From JAWKHR01 sp041394725 (GTDB lineage Bacteria > Acidobacteriota > Vicinamibacteria > Vicinamibacterales > SCN-69-37), in the NCBI GenBank assembly GCA_041394725.1, contig JAWKHR010000007.1:124001-188000 (forward strand): 64,000 nucleotides of DNA. The letters run 5' to 3'. The notes beneath the pieces are model-generated. The model did not search any database. It was not told the DNA's origin and worked only from the letters and a program-made list of their open reading frames with translations. A program made the position numbers and the translations under genes. Of the stretch, positions 56,128 through 64,000 are shown piece after piece; position 1 is the stretch's first letter; each line of letters begins with the position of its first letter.

Positions 56128-56721
56128 GTGGCATTTGAGATCGGTGACAAGGTCATTTACCCGAATCACGGGCTCGGTGTGATCCAGCGGATCGAGACGA
56201 AGACCATCATGGGCACCACCTGCGGCTTCTACCAGCTGCGGATGGCCAACGACACGACGGTCTTCGTGCCCGTGGACAACGTCGACGGCGTCGGGCTGCG
56301 GCGGGCGATCAGCGACGAAGAGGTCGAGCGACTCTTCCACCTGCTGGGGGACGGCAAGATCGAGAGCCACCAGAACTGGAAGGGCCGTTTCAAGGACAAC
56401 TCCGACCGGATGCGGACGGGCTCCATCTACGACGTGGTCGAGGTGCTGAAGAGCCTGACGTTCCTGGCCAAGTCGAAGAGCCTGTCGTTCCGCGAGAAGC
56501 GGATGCTCGACCGCGCGAAGTTCCTCGTCATCTCGGAGATCTCCGAGGTGCTCGGCGAGAAGGACGAGCAGGTCGAGGAGAAGGTGGACAAGGCGCTCGA
56601 GCGCTGCTTCGCGACCAAGGCGCGCAACGCGGCGCGGGCCAAGGCGGCGAGCGCCGCCCGGGCCAAGGCCCCCGCGCCGGCGGCTCGCGCGACCACGCGG
56701 CGCTCCGCGAAGGCGTCCTGA
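56128..56721 (+). CDS. CarD-family transcriptional regulator
   Basis: 197 residues from the GTG at 56128 (GGGGGA upstream); the family start AFEIGDKVIYPNHGLGVIQ follows at once. The N-terminal Tudor-like RNA-polymerase-interacting domain (residues 1-60) is followed by a helical DNA-binding domain (RMRTGSIYDVVEVLKSLTFL, KRMLDRAKFLVISEISEVLG). The last 35 residues are an Ala/Lys/Arg tail (RAKAASAARAKAP) like histone H1 tails. CarD proteins stabilise open promoter complexes, notably of rRNA operons. An ATG at 56057 would add unrelated residues. Confidence 0.93.
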   Translation: MAFEIGDKVIYPNHGLGVIQRIETKTIMGTTCGFYQLRMANDTTVFVPVDNVDGVGLRRAISDEEVERLFHLLGDGKIESHQNWKGRFKDNSDRMRTGSIYDVVEVLKSLTFLAKSKSLSFREKRMLDRAKFLVISEISEVLGEKDEQVEEKVDKALERCFATKARNAARAKAASAARAKAPAPAARATTRRSAKAS

Positions 56722-56791
56722 CGCCGTTCGCCTGAGGGCCAGCCGGGGCCCGGCCGTCCGCGGCCGGATGTCGGCTGGCCCGTCGTGTGTC

Positions 56792-57547
56792 ATGGGCACC
56801 CTGATCGCCGCCGTCCGCACGGTGGCGGCCGTGGCCGCGGTCGTCCTCTTCGTCCTCGTCGCCGGCCCGCCCGTCATGCTGTGGGCCCTGGCGACCGGAC
56901 GTCCGGGGCCCATGTACACGGCCGGCGCCCTCGGCGTGCGCACCGGGTTCGCGCTGGCCGGCATCCGCCTGGTCGTGCGCGGCGCGCGGCACCTGCAGCC
57001 CGGCGCGGTCTACGCCAGCAACCACGCGAGCAACATCGACCCGCCCGCCGTCTTCCTCGCGCTCCGTCCGACGTTCCCGCGCCTGCGCGTCCTCTACAAG
57101 GCCGAGCTCCGCAAGCTGCCCGTGCTCGTCTGGGCGTTCGACCTCGCGGGCTTCGTGCCGCTCGAGCGCGGCAATCCCGACCAGAGCCGGCCCGCGGTGG
57201 ATCGGGCGGCCGCGGCGCTCGGCGCGGGCGACTCGTTCATCATCTTTCCCGAGGGCACCCGCAGCCGGACGGGCGAGCTGCTGCCGTTCAAGAAGGGCGG
57301 CTTCGTGATGGCCCTCAAGGCCCAGGCGCCGATCGTGCCCGTCATCGTCTCGGGCGGGCGCGAGGCGATGCGCAAGGGCAGCCCGCTCATCTGGCCGGCC
57401 ACGGTCACCGTGGAGTTCGGCGCGCCGGAACCCACCACCGGCCTGGAGTTCGACGACCGGGACGCGATCGTCGAGCGCGTCCGGACGGCCATCGCGAGCG
57501 GGCTCGCCGCGCCACGGGATTCCGCGACGGCTGCTGTAAGATCCTGA
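56792..57547 (+). CDS. 1-acyl-sn-glycerol-3-phosphate acyltransferase (PlsC-type)
   Basis: 251 residues from MGTLIAAVRTVAAVA (an ATG at 56768 is also possible). One N-terminal membrane helix, then the acyltransferase boxes YASNHASNIDPPA (HxxxxD), AGFVPLERGN, FIIFPEGTRSRTGEL and APIVPVIVSGG. It transfers the second acyl chain in phosphatidic acid synthesis at the inner membrane. Ends four bases before rex, forming an operon with rex, moaC and an acyl-CoA ligase. Confidence 0.9.
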   Translation: MGTLIAAVRTVAAVAAVVLFVLVAGPPVMLWALATGRPGPMYTAGALGVRTGFALAGIRLVVRGARHLQPGAVYASNHASNIDPPAVFLALRPTFPRLRVLYKAELRKLPVLVWAFDLAGFVPLERGNPDQSRPAVDRAAAALGAGDSFIIFPEGTRSRTGELLPFKKGGFVMALKAQAPIVPVIVSGGREAMRKGSPLIWPATVTVEFGAPEPTTGLEFDDRDAIVERVRTAIASGLAAPRDSATAAVRS

Positions 57548-57551
57548 GCTT

Positions 57552-58229
57552 GTGAAGCGGCGGAACAAGCCCCGGCCCAACGCGGACCCGGTTTCCGAAC
57601 TGACGGCCGGGCGCCTGTCGGTGTACCTGCGCTGCCTGAACACGCTCGACGCGGCCGGGGTGAAGACGATCTCGTCGAAGGCGCTGGCGGAGCAGTTCCA
57701 GCTCAACGCCGCGCAGATCCGCAAGGACCTGGCCTACTTCGGCGAGTTCGGCGTGCGCGGCGTGGGCTACTACGTCAAGGAACTGCGCCGGCACCTGCGG
57801 ATGCTCCTCGGGCTCGATCGGACGGTGCACGTCGCCGTGCTCGGCGCCGGCAACCTGGGCCTCGCGCTGGCCGACTACCCGGGCTTCCGGCAGGAGGGCT
57901 TCGCGATCATCGCGCTGTTCGACACGGAACGTGCGAAGATCGGCCGGCGGTCTCGGGCCGGCGTGCGGATTCACGCGATGTCGGAGTTCCGGCAGGTCGT
58001 CCGGCGCGACGGCATCGACATCGCGGTGGTCGCCGTGCCCGCCGAGTCGGCCCAGACCGTGGTCAACGTCGCGGTCCAGGCCGGCATCAAGGCGATCCTC
58101 AACTTCTCGCCCGGCGCGCTGAAGGTGCCGCCCGGCGTGAAGCTGAAGAACGTGGACCTGACCGTGTCGATGGAGAGCCTGTCGTTCTTCCTCGCGCGAG
58201 GTGAAGCCGATGCCGCAGGCGAAGACTAG
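57552..58229 (+). CDS. rex: Redox-sensing transcriptional repressor Rex
   Basis: 225 residues, GTG start. The winged helix (GRLSVYLRCLNTLDAAGVKT, LNAAQIRKDLAYFGEFGVRG) is joined to a Rossmann NAD(H)-binding domain (VAVLGAGNLGLALADYPGF, IALFDTERAKIGRR) and a C-terminal swap helix (VSMESLSFFLARGE). Rex senses the NADH/NAD+ ratio and represses fermentation and respiration genes. The 3' end overlaps moaC by 20 bases. Confidence 0.95.
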   Translation: MKRRNKPRPNADPVSELTAGRLSVYLRCLNTLDAAGVKTISSKALAEQFQLNAAQIRKDLAYFGEFGVRGVGYYVKELRRHLRMLLGLDRTVHVAVLGAGNLGLALADYPGFRQEGFAIIALFDTERAKIGRRSRAGVRIHAMSEFRQVVRRDGIDIAVVAVPAESAQTVVNVAVQAGIKAILNFSPGALKVPPGVKLKNVDLTVSMESLSFFLARGEADAAGED

Positions 58230-58731
58230 ACGAGCCGGCCGGACGCGCCTCTCGCACGTGGACGCGCGGGGCCGCGTCGCGATGGTGGACGTCGGCGCCA
58301 AGCCGGAGACCGCGCGCGAGGCGGTCGCCGAGGCCGAGATCCGGATGAGCGCGGCCGCGCGCCGCGCGATCCGCGACCGCCGGGTCGCCAAGGGGGACCC
58401 GCTCCAGACGGCGCGCCTCGCCGGCATCCTCGCGGCCAAGCGCACGGCGGACCTGATCCCGCTCTGTCACCCGCTCCCGCTCACCCGCGTGGACGTGGAC
58501 GTCGCCGCCACGCGTCAGGGCTACCGCCTGACCGCGCGCGCGTCCACCGTGGGGCGCACCGGCGTGGAGATGGAGGCGCTCGTCGCGGCGAGCACCGCCG
58601 CGCTCACCGTCTACGACATGCTCAAGGCCGTGGACCGCGCGATGGTCATCGGGCCCGTGCAGCTCGTCGAGAAGCGCGGCGGCCGCAGCGGCCACTACCG
58701 GCGGCGTCCGCGCGGCCGCGCCGCGAGGTAG
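58210..58731 (+). CDS. moaC: Cyclic pyranopterin monophosphate synthase MoaC
   Basis: 173 residues from the ATG at 58210, with GAGGTGA upstream inside rex (GTG at 58201 is the alternative). RTRLSHVDARGRVAMVDVG, LIPLCHPLPLTRVDVDV with the active-site His, and GVEMEALVAASTAALTVYDM with LKAVDRAM are the MoaC signature. Second step of molybdenum-cofactor synthesis. No other moa gene is in the window. Basic C-terminal tail. Confidence 0.94.
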   Translation: MPQAKTRRAGRTRLSHVDARGRVAMVDVGAKPETAREAVAEAEIRMSAAARRAIRDRRVAKGDPLQTARLAGILAAKRTADLIPLCHPLPLTRVDVDVAATRQGYRLTARASTVGRTGVEMEALVAASTAALTVYDMLKAVDRAMVIGPVQLVEKRGGRSGHYRRRPRGRAAR

Positions 58732-58743
58732 CGCGCCGATCCC

Positions 58744-60591
58744 ATGCCGGCGACGCCCGAACCGGCCATCCCGGAGCTGCCGCGCACCATCGCGGAGCTG
58801 CCGTTCTTCGCGAGCGGCCGGTTCCCGCGACCCGATCTCGTCGGCCGCGCCGACGCGACGGGCATCCGGATGACGGGCGGGCGCGAGCTGCTCGAGCGCG
58901 TGCGCGACCTCAGCCTCGGCCTCGCCACGCTCGGTCTCGGCAGGGGCGATCGGGTCGCGCTGCTCGCCGAGAGCCGGCCCGAGTGGCTGTGCTCCGACTT
59001 CGCCATCCTCGCGATGGGCGCCGTCACGGTGCCGGTCTATCCCACGCTCTCGCCCGAGCAGATCGGCTTCATCCTGCACGACAGCGGCGCCCGCGCCGTG
59101 ATCGTGTCGAACGCGGCGCTGCTCGAGAAGCTGCGCGGGGCCCTCGGACAGGCGCCCGGCGTGGCCACCGTGGTCCTGATGGACCCGCTCGCCGCAGGCG
59201 AGCCCGCGCCGCCGGATCTCGCGCGGCCCGTCCGCTCGCTGCACGAGGTCGCGCAGGCCGGACACGAGCGCATCCGCGGGGGCTGGGGCGTGGCGCGCGA
59301 GTTCCACGACGCCGCCCGCGCCGTGCAGCCGGCCGACCTCGCGACCATCGTCTACACGTCCGGGACGACGGGCGTGCCGAAGGGCGTGCGGCTCACGCAC
59401 GGGAACCTCGTGGCCAACCTGGACGGGATCCAGCGGGTGCTCCGCCTCGGCACCGACGACACGGCGCTCTCGTTCCTGCCTCTCTGCCACTCGTTCGAGC
59501 GGATGGTCGCCTACGTCTACCTGACCAACGGCGTGTCGATGGTCTTCGCCGAGTCGATGGACACGGTGCCGCGCGATCTCACGCGCGTCCGGCCGACCAT
59601 CATGACCGCCGTGCCGCGCGTCTTCGAGAAGCTGTACGACCGCGTGCTGGCGACCGGACGGGAGGCCACCGGCCTCCGCCGGTGGGTGTTCGAGCGCGCG
59701 GTCGTCCTCGCGCGGGCCCGCGGCCGCGCCATCACGGACGAGCGCCCGTTCACGCTGGCCGAGCGGCTCTGGTCGCGCGTGGCCGAGCCGATGGTCTACA
59801 CGCGCATCCGCGCCGCGCTCGGCGGGCGCCTCCGCTTCGTGGTCTCGGGCAGCGCGCCGCTCCGGCCGGACCTCGGCGCGTTCTTCTTCGGGATCGGCGT
59901 GCCCATCCTCGAGGGCTACGGCCTCACCGAGACCGCGCCGGTGGTCTGCGTGACCCCGCTGGAACACCCGCGCCTCGGGCGCGTGGGCCGGCCCCTGCCG
60001 AACGTCGAGGTGCGCGTGGCGGCCGACGGCGAGTTGCTCGTGCGCGGACCGAACGTGATGGCCGGCTACCACAACCGACCGGACGACACCGCCGCGGCGA
60101 TCGTGGACGGCTGGTTCCACACCGGTGACATCGGGGCGATCGACGCCGAGGGCTACGTCGCGATCACCGACCGCAAGAAGGAAGTCCTGATCACGTCCGG
60201 CGGCAAGAAGGTCGCGCCGCAGCCGCTCGAGGCGGCGCTGGCCGCGAGCCCGCTCGTGACGGCGGCCGTGGTCGTGGGCGAGCAGCGCCGCTTCCCGGCG
60301 GCCCTCATCGTCCCGGACTTCGCGCGCCTGGCCGAGGCCCTCGGCGAGCCGCCGCCGCCCGACGACGCCGCCCGCGCCAGGCTCGCGGCGGACCCGCGCG
60401 CCCACGCGCGCATCCAGGCCGTCGTGGACGAGGTCAACCACCCGCTGGCCCAGTTCGAGCGCCTGAAGAAGTTCGTCCTGCTGCCGCGGGATCTCTCGAT
60501 GGACACCGGCGAGCTGACGCCCACGCTGAAGCTGCGGCGCCGGGTGGTCGCCGAGCGCTGGCGCGACGAGATCGAGTCGCTCTACGCCTGA
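58744..60591 (+). CDS. Long-chain acyl-CoA ligase (AMP-forming, FadD15-like)
   Basis: 615 residues. ATP/AMP motifs: IVYTSGTTGVPKGVRLTHGN, EGYGLTETAPVVCV, DGWFHTGDIGAID, and TDRKKEVLITSGGKKVAP near the C-terminus. Length and sequence match the FadD15-like long-chain acyl-CoA synthetases. It activates fatty acids, which fits the plsC gene in the same run. Starts 12 bases after moaC; the 3' end overlaps the convergent CDF gene by ten bases. Confidence 0.93.
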   Translation: MPATPEPAIPELPRTIAELPFFASGRFPRPDLVGRADATGIRMTGGRELLERVRDLSLGLATLGLGRGDRVALLAESRPEWLCSDFAILAMGAVTVPVYPTLSPEQIGFILHDSGARAVIVSNAALLEKLRGALGQAPGVATVVLMDPLAAGEPAPPDLARPVRSLHEVAQAGHERIRGGWGVAREFHDAARAVQPADLATIVYTSGTTGVPKGVRLTHGNLVANLDGIQRVLRLGTDDTALSFLPLCHSFERMVAYVYLTNGVSMVFAESMDTVPRDLTRVRPTIMTAVPRVFEKLYDRVLATGREATGLRRWVFERAVVLARARGRAITDERPFTLAERLWSRVAEPMVYTRIRAALGGRLRFVVSGSAPLRPDLGAFFFGIGVPILEGYGLTETAPVVCVTPLEHPRLGRVGRPLPNVEVRVAADGELLVRGPNVMAGYHNRPDDTAAAIVDGWFHTGDIGAIDAEGYVAITDRKKEVLITSGGKKVAPQPLEAALAASPLVTAAVVVGEQRRFPAALIVPDFARLAEALGEPPPPDDAARARLAADPRAHARIQAVVDEVNHPLAQFERLKKFVLLPRDLSMDTGELTPTLKLRRRVVAERWRDEIESLYA

Positions 60592-61514
60592 TCCTCGTCC
60601 GCCGGCGGGACCGCTGGCGGCGGCTCGATGTGGATCACCACGTCCTGGACCGCCGGAATCGTCTCCAGCAGCCGGTCCTTCACCACGTGCGACAGCCGGT
60701 GCGCTTCCTCCAGCCTGAGCTCGCCCGGCAGCCACACGTGCAGGTCGAGGAACGCGTGGTCGGCCGACCCGCGGGTGCGGATGTGGTGGCACCCGAGGAT
60801 CTCCGGCACCGACCGGACCACCCGCCGCACCTCCTCCGGATCGACCACGACGCTGTCCACGAGGATGCCCGACGCCTCGCGCGCGATCTCGACGATGGCC
60901 AGGCCGATGAAGACGGCGACCAGGAGCGCGGCCAGGGCGTCGAGCTGCGGCCAGCCGAGCCATACCCCCGCCAGCGCGGCGATGACCGCGATCGACGTGA
61001 ACACGTCGCTGCGGGTGTGGTGCGCGTCGGCCAGCAGCACCTCGCTCCGCAGCCGCTTCGCGGCGCGGCTCTCGTAGGCGACCACCACGAGGTTGACGGC
61101 GAGGGTCGAGATCATCACGCCGAAGCTGAGCCAGGTCACCGTCGGGCGCGCGTCGCCGGTGAGCCGGCCGAGGGCGTTCCGCACGACCTCGACGAGGGCC
61201 AGCAGCAGGAAGAAGAGGATGGCCGTCGACGCGAGCGTCTCGAATTTCCGGTGCCCGTACGGGTGGGATTCGTCGGCGGGCCGGTTCGCCACCCGCACGC
61301 CCACGAGCGCCACCACGTTCGATCCGGTGTCGGCGAGCGAATGGAAGCCGTCCGAGAGGATGCTGACGGTGCCGGTGGCCGCGCCGAAGGCGATCTTGGC
61401 GGCGGCGACGACGAGGTTCAGGCCGAGGACGCGGAGGAGGACGCGGGAGATCTGCCGCCGGCGCTCGGCCGGCCGCAGGGCCACCGGCACGGCGGCGGGC
61501 GGGGCGTCAGGCAT
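60582..61514 (-). CDS. Cation diffusion facilitator (CDF) metal exporter
   Basis: 310 residues, six membrane helices. Metal-site segments: SILSDGFHSLADTGSNVVAL (helix 2) and DAHHTRSDVFTSIAV (helix 5), with HPYGHRKFETLAS between; the C-terminal cytoplasmic domain (HHIRTRGSADHAFLDLHVWL) is the dimeric metal-sensing fold. HxxxD-type sites suggest Zn2+ or Fe2+/Mn2+; metal not decidable. Start MPDAPPAAVPVALRPA at 61514, 24 bases after the signal peptidase stop on the same strand. Confidence 0.93.
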   Translation of the reverse strand: MPDAPPAAVPVALRPAERRRQISRVLLRVLGLNLVVAAAKIAFGAATGTVSILSDGFHSLADTGSNVVALVGVRVANRPADESHPYGHRKFETLASTAILFFLLLALVEVVRNALGRLTGDARPTVTWLSFGVMISTLAVNLVVVAYESRAAKRLRSEVLLADAHHTRSDVFTSIAVIAALAGVWLGWPQLDALAALLVAVFIGLAIVEIAREASGILVDSVVVDPEEVRRVVRSVPEILGCHHIRTRGSADHAFLDLHVWLPGELRLEEAHRLSHVVKDRLLETIPAVQDVVIHIEPPPAVPPADEDQA

Positions 61515-61538
61515 GGCGCCGGCTCCCGGCTGCGGGCG

Positions 61539-62456
61539 TCAGAACAGCCGGGCGTGGTTCAGCGGCCACCACCGCAGCTGGACCTTCCCGATGATGTATT
61601 TCTTGGGCACCCACTTCCACGTGCGCGAGTCGGAGCTGTTGTTGCGGTGATCGCCCATCACGAAGTACATCCCCGGCGGGACGATCTCCGGGCCCCAGGT
61701 GTCGTGATCGCGGTACTCCTCGGGGATGAAGTCGTCGGGCAGCGGCACGTCGTTGCGGTAGACGCGGCCCTGCACCGAACGCAGCGTGTCGCCGGGCTCG
61801 CCGACGACGCGCTTGACGAACGACTTCTCGGGCTCGATCGGGTAGTAGAGCATCACGATGTCGCCGATCTGCGGGTCCGCCAGGCGATAGGCGAGCTTGT
61901 TGACGATCAGCCGATCCTGATCCTCGAGCGTGGGCGCCATGCTGAGGCCCTCGACGCGCGCGACCTGGAAGCCGAACGTCACGATCAGCGTGGCATAGAC
62001 CGCGGCTGAGAAGAGCGTCTTGAACCAGGCGAAGAGCTCCTCGGCGACCCGGGCGAGGACCGAGCGTCCGCCGGCGCCCTCGTGCCCGCCGGCATGCGCC
62101 TGCGCGGGCGCGGGCGCCGGCCAGGCGGTCGGGAGGCCCGAGGCGTCGTCGCGCCCGGCGGGGCTCGACGCCATCGAAACCGATGGTGACTGAAGCGGCG
62201 CGGGCGGCGCGGGCGGCGTCCACGCGGCCGCGGCGTCGGGGGCCGGCGCGCTCCATGCGGCCGCCGCGGCGGCGTCGGAGGACTGGTACGCGGACGCGAC
62301 GTCGCGCGTCTCATGGCCCGGGTCCTGAAACCGCGTCGAATCCGGTTCCGGCTCGGCCGGCGTCTCCGCGGGCCCCGACGAATCGGCGCCGAACTCGGAG
62401 CGGCCCGGATCGAAGGACGGGGTCGGATCGTCGTCGCGGGAGTAATCACCAGACAA
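61539..62456 (-). CDS. lepB: Signal peptidase I with long disordered N-terminus
   Basis: 305 residues from a TTG at 62456 preceded by AGGAG. The first 130 residues are low complexity (Ala/Pro/Asp/Ser rich) and presumably cytoplasmic. One membrane helix (TLFSAAVYATLIVTFGFQV) follows, then the catalytic Ser in VEGLSMAPTLED near 170, Lys in KSFVKRVVGEPGD near 213 and the box YFVMGDHRNNSSDSRTW. It cleaves signal peptides outside the inner membrane. The N-terminal extension is much longer than in most signal peptidases. Confidence 0.92.
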   Translation of the reverse strand: MSGDYSRDDDPTPSFDPGRSEFGADSSGPAETPAEPEPDSTRFQDPGHETRDVASAYQSSDAAAAAAWSAPAPDAAAAWTPPAPPAPLQSPSVSMASSPAGRDDASGLPTAWPAPAPAQAHAGGHEGAGGRSVLARVAEELFAWFKTLFSAAVYATLIVTFGFQVARVEGLSMAPTLEDQDRLIVNKLAYRLADPQIGDIVMLYYPIEPEKSFVKRVVGEPGDTLRSVQGRVYRNDVPLPDDFIPEEYRDHDTWGPEIVPPGMYFVMGDHRNNSSDSRTWKWVPKKYIIGKVQLRWWPLNHARLF

Positions 62457-62564
62457 GACGGAATCTCCTGGAATGAACGGCCGCAGGATTGCTCACTTCT
62501 GCTTAGACGGAGCGGCCTTCTCCTTAGTTACCACGACTGGGCCCCGGGGGGCCAGCGAGGCGCG

Positions 62565-63359
62565 TCAGAGCTGCAGGTACTCGCGCAGGCGCTTGGTCTG
62601 CGCCCGGCTCACGGGGATCTCGGTCGCCTTGGCGTCCTTCATCCTGAGCAGGTAGTTCCGGCTGAACCAGGGCACGATTTCCTTGATCCGCGTGATGTTC
62701 ACCAGGTGCGAGCGGTGCACGCGCCAGAAGACGTCCGGGTCGAGGCGCGACTGCAGCTCGTCGAGCGTCCGGTAGTTGGACGTCCCGGACATCGTCGTGG
62801 TCGCGACGAGGATGCTCTCGTCCACGAGGGAGGCGTGCACGACCTCGTCGGCCTGGACGAGGACGAACTTGTCCCCGACGCGGACGGCGAGCTGGTCGCG
62901 CCGCTCCTGGCGGCCCTGGACGGCGTCGCGGATCACGCGCTGCAGGTCCTCGGCCGAGAGCGACATCGACGCGGGCTGCTCGGTCTGGCGCCGGCGTCGC
63001 ACGCGCTCGATCGTCTGCTCCAGCCGGTCCACGTCAACCGGCTTGAGGAGGTAGTCCACCGCGTTCACGGCAAAGGCCTCGATGGCGTACTGGTCGTAGG
63101 CCGTGATGAAGACGAGCTGGGGCAGCACGCCGGCCTCGACCATCCGGCGCGCGACCTCGAAGCCGGTGAGGCCCGGCATCTGGACGTCGAGGAACATCAG
63201 GTCGGGCCGCAGCTCGCCGGCCAGCCGGAGCGCCTCGATTCCGTCGGCCGCCTGGCCCACCACGTCGATGTCGCCGACCTGGCCGAGCAGGAAGCACAGC
63301 TCGTCGCGGGCGAGCTGCTCGTCGTCGACGACGAGGGCGCGGAGGACGGGCGGGCTCAC
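62565..63359 (-). CDS. LytTR-family response regulator
   Basis: 264 residues, GTG start at 63359. Receiver domain RALVVDDEQLARDEL, phospho-Asp in LMFLDVQMPGLTG near 58, FITAYDQYAIEAF and VDYLLKPVDVDRL. The C-terminal LytTR DNA-binding domain has FVLVQADEVVHASL, DVFWRVHRSHLVNITRI and IPVSRAQTKRLREYL. The start overlaps the kinase stop by four bases (GTGA at 63356-63359). Probably an activator of direct-repeat promoters; targets unknown. Confidence 0.95.
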   Translation of the reverse strand: MSPPVLRALVVDDEQLARDELCFLLGQVGDIDVVGQAADGIEALRLAGELRPDLMFLDVQMPGLTGFEVARRMVEAGVLPQLVFITAYDQYAIEAFAVNAVDYLLKPVDVDRLEQTIERVRRRRQTEQPASMSLSAEDLQRVIRDAVQGRQERRDQLAVRVGDKFVLVQADEVVHASLVDESILVATTTMSGTSNYRTLDELQSRLDPDVFWRVHRSHLVNITRIKEIVPWFSRNYLLRMKDAKATEIPVSRAQTKRLREYLQL

Positions 63360-64000
63360 GCCGTCACCTTCTCGGGCGCGACGAGCTCGGGAATCTCGAT
63401 GCGCGCCGAGGTCCCCTCGCCGGGCACGCTGTGGAGCCGGAGCTGGTAGTTCGCGCCGTAGATCACGCGCAGCCGTTCGTTGACGTTGCGCAGCCCGATG
63501 CCGCTGCCCGACGGCTCGTCGAGCCGCTCGCGGGGGATCCCGACGCCGTTGTCCACGACCTCGATGACGGCGTGGCCGGCGCGCCGCGTGGCCGAGATCA
63601 CGATGCGGCCCGTGCCGAGCTTGCGCGAGAGTCCGTGCTTGATCGAGTTCTCGACGAGCGGCTGCAGCAGCATGCTCGGCACGATCACGTCGAGGCTCTC
63701 CGGGTCGATCTGCTTCTCGACGACGAGGCTGGCGCCGAAGCGGACGCGCTCGATGTCGAGGTACTCGTCCATCGCGTCCAGCTCCTCGCGGAGGGTCACG
63801 AAGTGTTCCTGCGACCGCAGCAGCCGCCGCAGCAGGCCCGACAGCTTCACGATCAGCACGCGCGCCGTCTCGGGCTGCGACCGGATGAGGGAGGAGATCG
63901 ACGTCAGCGTGTTGAACAGGAAGTGCGGGTTGATCTGGTTGGCCAGGGCCTCGACGCGCGCCGTCATCAGCAGCGATTCCTGCTCGGCCAGCCGGTGCTC
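63356..64000 (-). CDS. LytS/YpdA-type sensor histidine kinase (5' part outside window)
   Basis: The last 215 or so residues; the frame is still open at the right edge (HRLAEQESLLMTARVEALAN). His_kinase domain NQINPHFLFNTLTSISSL with the phospho-His, YLDIERVRFGASLVVE, then the ATPase part LLQPLVENSIKHGLSRK (N box), VVDNGVGIPRERLD and GSGIGLRNVNERL. Partner of the LytTR regulator, with which it overlaps by four bases. The sensor part is not visible. Confidence 0.94.
   Translation of the reverse strand, partial: EHRLAEQESLLMTARVEALANQINPHFLFNTLTSISSLIRSQPETARVLIVKLSGLLRRLLRSQEHFVTLREELDAMDEYLDIERVRFGASLVVEKQIDPESLDVIVPSMLLQPLVENSIKHGLSRKLGTGRIVISATRRAGHAVIEVVDNGVGIPRERLDEPSGSGIGLRNVNERLRVIYGANYQLRLHSVPGEGTSARIEIPELVAPEKVTA

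Overview
The window is GC-rich DNA from a member of the Acidobacteriota, most likely Vicinamibacteria-like. The taxonomic signal is gene content: six acidobacterial duplicated orphan permeases (ADOP family), four of them paired with a small PadR regulator; two proteins with the acidobacterial VWFA-related domain next to a TPR protein; a CarD regulator; and a Ser/Thr kinase fused to TolB-like repeats. No phage, plasmid, CRISPR array or intact insertion sequence is visible. The one RNA gene recognised is a tRNA-Leu.

Layout. 1-9.7 kb: a YkgJ/FliB-like Cys-cluster protein (cut by the edge), PadR-ADOP module 1, a TPR lipoprotein, a DUF4159 protein, oligopeptidase B and a divergent CPA1 antiporter. 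9.7-12.9 kb: PadR-ADOP module 2 with a promoter flanked by two operator-like palindromes. 12.9-15.6 kb: a GATTG/CAATC repeat array, then a helix-turn-helix protein with a citrate-synthase fold, divergent from an ordinary citrate synthase across a cluster of TTGATC palindromes. This pair is the most promising candidate for an undescribed regulatory system. A 112-bp hairpin sits where the citrate synthase meets the convergent, broken ADOP 3 (15.6-18.6 kb). 18.7-23.9 kb: an overlapping TPR-VWA-VWA operon. 24-32.4 kb: a GH2 glycosidase, a small hypothetical, PadR-ADOP module 4 and a decayed ADOP 5. 32.4-42.7 kb: a potassium region on the minus strand with kup, the kinase half of KdpD, kdpE, kdpF, kdpA, kdpC, kdpB and the N-terminal half of KdpD, so KdpD is split and the subunit order is A-C-B. 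42.7-47.5 kb: MarC, a broken ADOP 6 whose 3' end is joined to a copy of the tail of a neighbouring Nudix-like gene, that Nudix-like gene, and a methyltransferase. 47.5-49.5 kb: an RRM protein that may start at ATT, tRNA-Leu(CAA), an orphan contractile-tail tube protein and a small partner gene. 49.5-55.8 kb: kinase-TolB fusion, ABC-F ATPase, M28 peptidase. 56-60.6 kb: carD, then a compact plsC-rex-moaC-acyl-CoA ligase run. 60.6-64 kb: CDF metal exporter, signal peptidase I, and a LytTR/LytS-type two-component pair cut by the edge.

Many genes use four-base start/stop overlaps (ATGA or GTGA), indicating translational coupling: each minus-strand PadR with its ADOP, kdpB with kdpD-N, the kinase with kdpE, and the VWA operon. 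Several genes carry frameshifts (TPR lipoprotein, ADOP 3, 5 and 6, kdpB, kdpE, the KdpD kinase half, the Ser/Thr kinase) while their neighbours are intact. From sequence alone I cannot tell real decay from base-calling indels. Coordinates of broken genes span the recognisable homology.
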